DNA of 64,000 bases, taken from Siphonodentalium dalli (lineage: Eukaryota > Mollusca > Scaphopoda > Gadilida > Siphonodentaliidae). Made by a program: the position numbers and the translations under genes. Shown one piece after another: positions 59,500 to 64,000 of the stretch; position 1 is the stretch's first letter; each line of letters begins with the position of its first letter. Below the pieces are notes generated by a model. It was given only the letters and a program-made list of their open reading frames with translations. It ran no database searches and was not told the origin of the DNA. The DNA lies in the NCBI GenBank assembly GCA_032622095.1, contig CP136067.1, positions 41,395,549 to 41,459,548 on the forward strand. Direction: 5' to 3'.

Positions 59500-60640
59500 A
59501 TTGGAACAACAAAATGCACTTCCTCCGAAATTGCATCTATGGCCATATACGATAACTGGCACTGTCTTATATATATCAGAGTTATATATGGAGGCACGGA
59601 CACAGTATGATTGTTGAATATCACAACACTGAAAGCTGGAATTGTTATCTATATAGCCACTGGTTTATTACTTCAGGTAGAATAATTTTGGTATAAAATA
59701 TTTATGTCTTGAAAAACAAGGATGTGTTTTCTTGGAAGAAGAGTCAGAATTGCATAAAATAAACAAATGTTGAAATAGTCAGTCGATGGTCAGCAGCACA
59801 TTTTGCCTAAAAAATTCTGACATCTATTGATATTATGACACACTATTTAAGAACTGTTGGAAATGATAACCCCATTTACTATACTTTTATGTCATGATAA
59901 ATGTTTATACAATTTTACTGTTTTCCGCTTAAAAGAACTTCTCAACAAAATAAATCAGAAAACGACGTTAATTAAATGTCTTATGATGTTGTTGTAACTA
60001 GAGGTCTGGAACCCTGAATGAAACATTAAATGTTGTTTTCGTAACTGAGGTCAGAATCGCGCTAAAATATTGCAATATATTTCAGAACACTGCATGTGAC
60101 CATGCACACCACAAAATTAAATCTCAACTGCGAAGGGTTAACATACGACAATCTGCCATGGCTATTTTACCTATGTGAATTACCTACTGTATTTTTTATG
60201 TACAAAAACAAAACGCACAAGAGTATTGACCAATCAGTGACCAGTGTCTATTTTGTTCTCTCCCGTATCCAATAGAAGGCGGTCCGAGCCTTTCACACCA
60301 TGACCATGTAACCTAATGAGTTCGTGAGCTTATTACAACGCCGTAATATGTTCGAGCCAGGGTTTGCAATGTACCGTCAGTACCAGATCTGCGGTATCGG
60401 TTGCGTACTGGGACCAGTATATACCGGAACCGCGGTACCGATCGACACCGCGGTACTACCCATATATCCTCATACATATATATTTTAAAGCGGATGAACG
60501 TTAATAATGTAGTTGTTGAGGCGAGGGAGAGTTGATTAACGTATTTTCAATATACATTTATGCATTTTATGAAATAGCATGTTTTGTATGAAGATGCTTC
60601 TTCATGCATACCACTGGTATTGTCTCGTGAACGAGCTATT
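59500..60640. other. Upstream flank of PSMD2, no recognised gene
   Basis: AT-rich. 60360-60470 has ACCGCGGTA words in both orientations, like the MITE at 19779-20125, but its ends are unclear. Confidence 0.4.
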
Positions 60641-60646
60641 GCCGCA

Positions 60647-60743
60647 TTATATATACTCGACAAATTTTGCTTTGCCCTTATCGCTTGGGTCGTCGAGATA
60701 GTATAGTCCCAAACGATACTGGTTTTCATACTTGTTCTGCAAC
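60647..60743 (-). CDS. Possible terminal coding exon, family unknown
   Basis: After a TCTACAG acceptor, one base plus 31 codons run to a TAA stop. The translation LQNKYENQYRLGLYYLDDPS then DKGKAKFVEYI is polar and protein-like. No upstream exon could be placed with confidence, and no AATAAA signal is obvious downstream. A 31-codon open frame can arise by chance, so this is a weak call based on residue composition and the acceptor. Confidence 0.25.
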
Positions 60744-61063
60744 CTGTAGACATGATTGTTCGATTAAAACTCAAACTCAATATATATAGCAGGGATCAGA
60801 CATTATGCTGCTTTAACGTGACACTGCGGGGAGAGTACATCCGCATACGTATAGGTCAAATCACACACACATAATTGTTTAGATATTAAGCTCTTTTATG
60901 CTACGTATATCTGCTATAAATGTTCGTGTACCATGAGTGATCGTGTATATGTGTAACCAGGGAGTCAGGGAGACATATTTTTTATCACAATGTGACATAA
61001 ACGATTCACACCTCCTTGCTACCAGCAGCGTTGTCCACGAAATCTTGTTGCACCCAGCCACAT

Positions 61064-61129
61064 GTCCCCTGGTGCGACAACACTACCATGAGTATATATA
61101 CTTATGGTAGTGTTGTCGCACCAGGGGAC
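61064..61129. repeat. Perfect hairpin, 26-nt arms
   Basis: GTCCCCTGGTGCGACAACAC, then TACCAT, is perfectly inverted on the right around GAGTATATATACTT. The left arm lies in an open minus-strand frame that reads CWLLCAQVPWCDNTT where the right arm starts. Confidence 0.8.
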
Positions 61130-61361
61130 CTGTGCACACAGCAGCCAACATTCGGTCTGGTTTGTCTTTACCACTTGTGATACCGGTAGTTCGCCTGTAA
61201 ATTTGTCACGATCCCGCCAGCCGAGGGAAACATGATTGTGAGCGATCAAAGCGATACAAATATGACCGAATTCCGGCTCAAGTATATAGTCACACGACTG
61301 TTAACACTGCTGTAAATTATGTCACGAAATCCCGATTACCGATGAGAACCCGTATCGCATA

Positions 61362-61662
61362 TAACCCTTTACCCAACAGAAGGGCCCTGTGCCAATGCAT
61401 TCTCTTATATATGCGAGTCGACCATAGGTCGCCTCGCATATATAAGAGAATGCATTGGCTTAATACATTAAAAATTATAAAATTGTTAAAGAATGTAAGG
61501 CCAATGCATTCTCTTATATATGCGAGGCGACCTACAATGTGTTCAAGGAGCCGGTTCCAATGATATCCATATTTGTATGGTTCTATTGAGACAGACCGAA
61601 GATATTTTAGGCTGTTGAAGCTTTATTTGGCCGGTTTTGGCCGGTTTGTTGGGTAAAGGGAT
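61362..61662. mobile_element. TAACCC-family palindromic MITE, copy 3
   Basis: It has the same ends (TAACCCTTTACCCAACAGA on the left, GTTTGTTGGGTAAAGGGATA on the right). The second palindromic core is truncated: it jumps from CGAGGCGACCTA directly into CAATGTGTTCAAGGAGCC, so about half a core is deleted. Confidence 0.8.
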
Positions 61663-61679
61663 AAGCCGTATTTACCGCA

Positions 61680-64000
61680 GTTCTGATTCCGGTACTCGTA
61701 CCAACTGCGAATCATTGTTCTAGCCAATTTTTCTGGTGCTTGAAAATATTTTACTGATGGTTCCCCCCCCCCGAGTTATTTACAAATAAGACGACTATTC
61801 TATTGTTCAGTGTGGAGTCTAATCAACACGCTTTTGGTATAGGAGTGTGACTACATATGTCACATAGTTGCTTTATTTTTCATCGGTTAGGTTGAACCGA
61901 CGTCTCGAGTCTAAAACAGGCACACTCAAAAATATATATGATGTCCACTAAACCGTTCAACAGAGAAACATTTTTTTTGGTTTTAATAATTTTTATTCGA
62001 ATCAAAAACATGAACATGGATTTACAAACCTGGCAATAAGGCAATACATTGTTAAAAAATATATTTCATTAACAAATTATTGTTTTATTTTTATTTTTGG
62101 TTGGAATGTGTTGCATATGCAATCTCAGAGTAAAGACTAAGCTATACGTCCCACCGAGACCCGGTTGACATTGATTTGTCAGCAGAGTCTCGGTGACACC
62201 CAACCTATTCCGCCCTATAAGATCGCAGGCTCCACATACCCATATGCGTGATAACAGTTGATACTATACTGAGTAGTATATGATACTTTAGAAAGTGCAA
62301 AGGGATAAATTTCAAGAGTATAAATCTAACTCTGTAAATTCATTTTTAAAAGTTGGATGCTTTATCTGTATCAGTCTATCACTAAAATATTTGTATGCAT
62401 TATTCTTATTCAGAATTAACAGAGATGCCGAAAAGTATCAATAACAGACAAAATACATACATTTGAATAATTTTTATTTAAAAAGTCAACACAAATTGTA
62501 AAACTCACGGAGAATGGGGGGACAGTCCAAATTTGTTGGCGGAAATTTTGTTTATACTTAGGAGGTGGTGGGTCCATGGTTGAGAGGAATTTTTATTTTC
62601 AGCCCTGTTTACGGATGTTTTTACGGATATTTTGTTAGCAAAACCCGTCCACTGAAATTTGCTACTGTACCCCCTGTATACAATCATATAGAATTCCTAG
62701 TTTGTAAAACTCCGTTTGCACTCCACCCAAGGTGGACATATGTTGGAAATTTCCAACCGACAACACCCCCTAAGGTTGGAAGTTTCCCAACTGATGGCCA
62801 TTTAAGTAAACAATTTGACCGAAAGTAGGAAAATATTCGATTTTTATTCGAAAAACAACAAATTTCACAGTAAATAATGGTTTGAAAATAAAATTGTCAG
62901 TCCAATTTAGACCTATTTCTGGCCAGACATTTTCGACTAACGCTGTGTATATGTTTGCAGGCATGAAATTCCCAACTGTTGAACAGTTTAGCCAAAGCTG
63001 GCGGGGTGAGACACCCGAAATAGTCATGCATGTTGCCACATCCCTGTAAAACCGTAACAAATCAATTAATTTTTTCCACTTTTGGTAAAAAAAACTGGAA
63101 CTTACCAAACTGTTGAATTGCTATAATGCTTGTTGGGGCAAAATGAGAAATGTCCTTCAGATAAGAATACATTAACCCTAACTCTAACCCTAACCTATAT
63201 ATATACCCAAAATGATGCTGTTATTTTCCTAAATTTGTCATTTTCGCTATATATTTATGTTATCGTTTATTTTTCAAACTCTCATACACATGTATATCAC
63301 CCTCATGTTGTGATATATGTGACCTTTATAACTAATATTAGATCTTAATCGTCAATGGTAGTAAGCCATACAGGGAATTACGTGGGAATTAACAAACCGT
63401 TCCAATATTTGAACGGATTCGACACAGAGAAATTCGAGTTCCGCGTGGAACCAAAATCGGTTCTAAATTCTGTCCTGCTCATGAGGGGAGAACCAATACC
63501 GAGCTGCTTTATGTCTCCATCTTGTTATCCGGATAGAACCAGAACATAGAACCAGAACATAGAACCAGATAATTCCTTTGCATGCATGGGTTCTTCATTT
63601 GGTTTTCAGAAGAACCAAATTATGTGGCTATACTGGGACGAAAATGTCTGATTGATAGTACTGTTGGGTTGAACTAAATGGTAACACCTTTAAGACCTAT
63701 TGTATAATTTTTATATATATATTTGCAAATGTCTGTCTATCTGTCTGTGTTCTATAGAAATTCACAGGGGACCATCTTGATAACAACAGAGGGGTCTATT
63801 TGGGTACTTTTTTACGAGAAAGATAATGGCGCGGTTAGAATTTTCTAAAGTGACGTTGTTGTAGTCAGGGGCACAAAAGGGGGAGAGCAGAAATTGTTTT
63901 TTCTCCGATTTCAACCAAACTTATACATAATCATCTCCATGTCATGAGGTATCTAATGGTGTGGTTTATATACATCAAAAGTGGCGCCATTTGGGATGCA
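61680..64000. other. Right end of the window, no recognised gene
   Basis: Chance ORFs only. A minus-strand ATG at 63172-63170 leads 22 codons to a perfect GTAAGT donor at 63107-63102, which is too short to call. 63530-63570 holds a short tandem of AGAACCAGAACAT. The last 250 bp look like another 'GGCGCCATTTTGG' type repeat. Confidence 0.35.
63173..63197 (+). repeat. Short interstitial telomere-like run
   Basis: TTAACCCTAACTCTAACC then CTAACC: about four imperfect CCCTAA units. It is too short to mean a chromosome end. Confidence 0.6.

Noticed and set aside
63173-63197. Chromosome end
   Set aside because: Only about four imperfect CCCTAA units with ordinary sequence continuing on both sides.
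1-64000. tRNA or rRNA genes
   Set aside because: I looked for the GGTTCGAATCC-type T-loop and for long conserved rRNA words and found none. A covariance-model scan would be the decisive test.

Overview
The window is nuclear DNA of an intron-rich, repeat-rich animal. It holds the 5' half of one clearly recognisable gene, a few exon-like fragments and a dense population of DNA transposons. The organism is most likely a marine lophotrochozoan, with a bivalve mollusc as my best guess. This rests on the AT-rich background, the frequent ACATGTA words, the 'GGGGCATAACTC' and 'AAGATGGC' repeat families and very long introns full of miniature transposons. It is an inference, not something the sequence proves.

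Main gene: PSMD2 (Rpn1, the 26S proteasome non-ATPase subunit 2) lies on the minus strand from 45674 down to 788 and continues off the left edge. I could place eleven consecutive exons, giving 1400 coding bases (466 codons plus 2 bases), with matching phases and a GT donor or AG acceptor at every internal boundary. Intron 1 is about 16.7 kb. The others are 0.9 to 4.8 kb. The gene stops mid-way through the proteasome/cyclosome repeat domain because the window ends.

Inside intron 1 on the same strand is a separate first exon encoding most of a THAP zinc finger (35710-35925), plus an unrecognised exon-like open frame (30081-30272). Upstream of PSMD2 (45.7-64 kb) I recognise no complete gene. Weak exon-like pieces there are a membrane-helix exon (47373-47469), a possible terminal exon (60647-60743) and a 52-residue ORF (48149-48307).

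Transposons: at least seven hAT-like elements (four with perfect or near-perfect 8-bp target duplications), a Kolobok-like TTAA element, several palindromic MITE families, a nested MITE, a LINE tail split by a hAT element, and a pair of near-identical inverted MITE copies 7.7 kb apart. The most unusual is a 2.3 kb foldback element (21237-23550). Its long terminal inverted repeats are arrays of a 23-bp unit, and its interior carries an ORF resembling the TDP-43 N-terminal domain and a cysteine-rich exon-like ORF. Several MITEs end within 10-20 bp of PSMD2 splice sites. I found no tRNA, rRNA, CRISPR array or bacterial-type operon.
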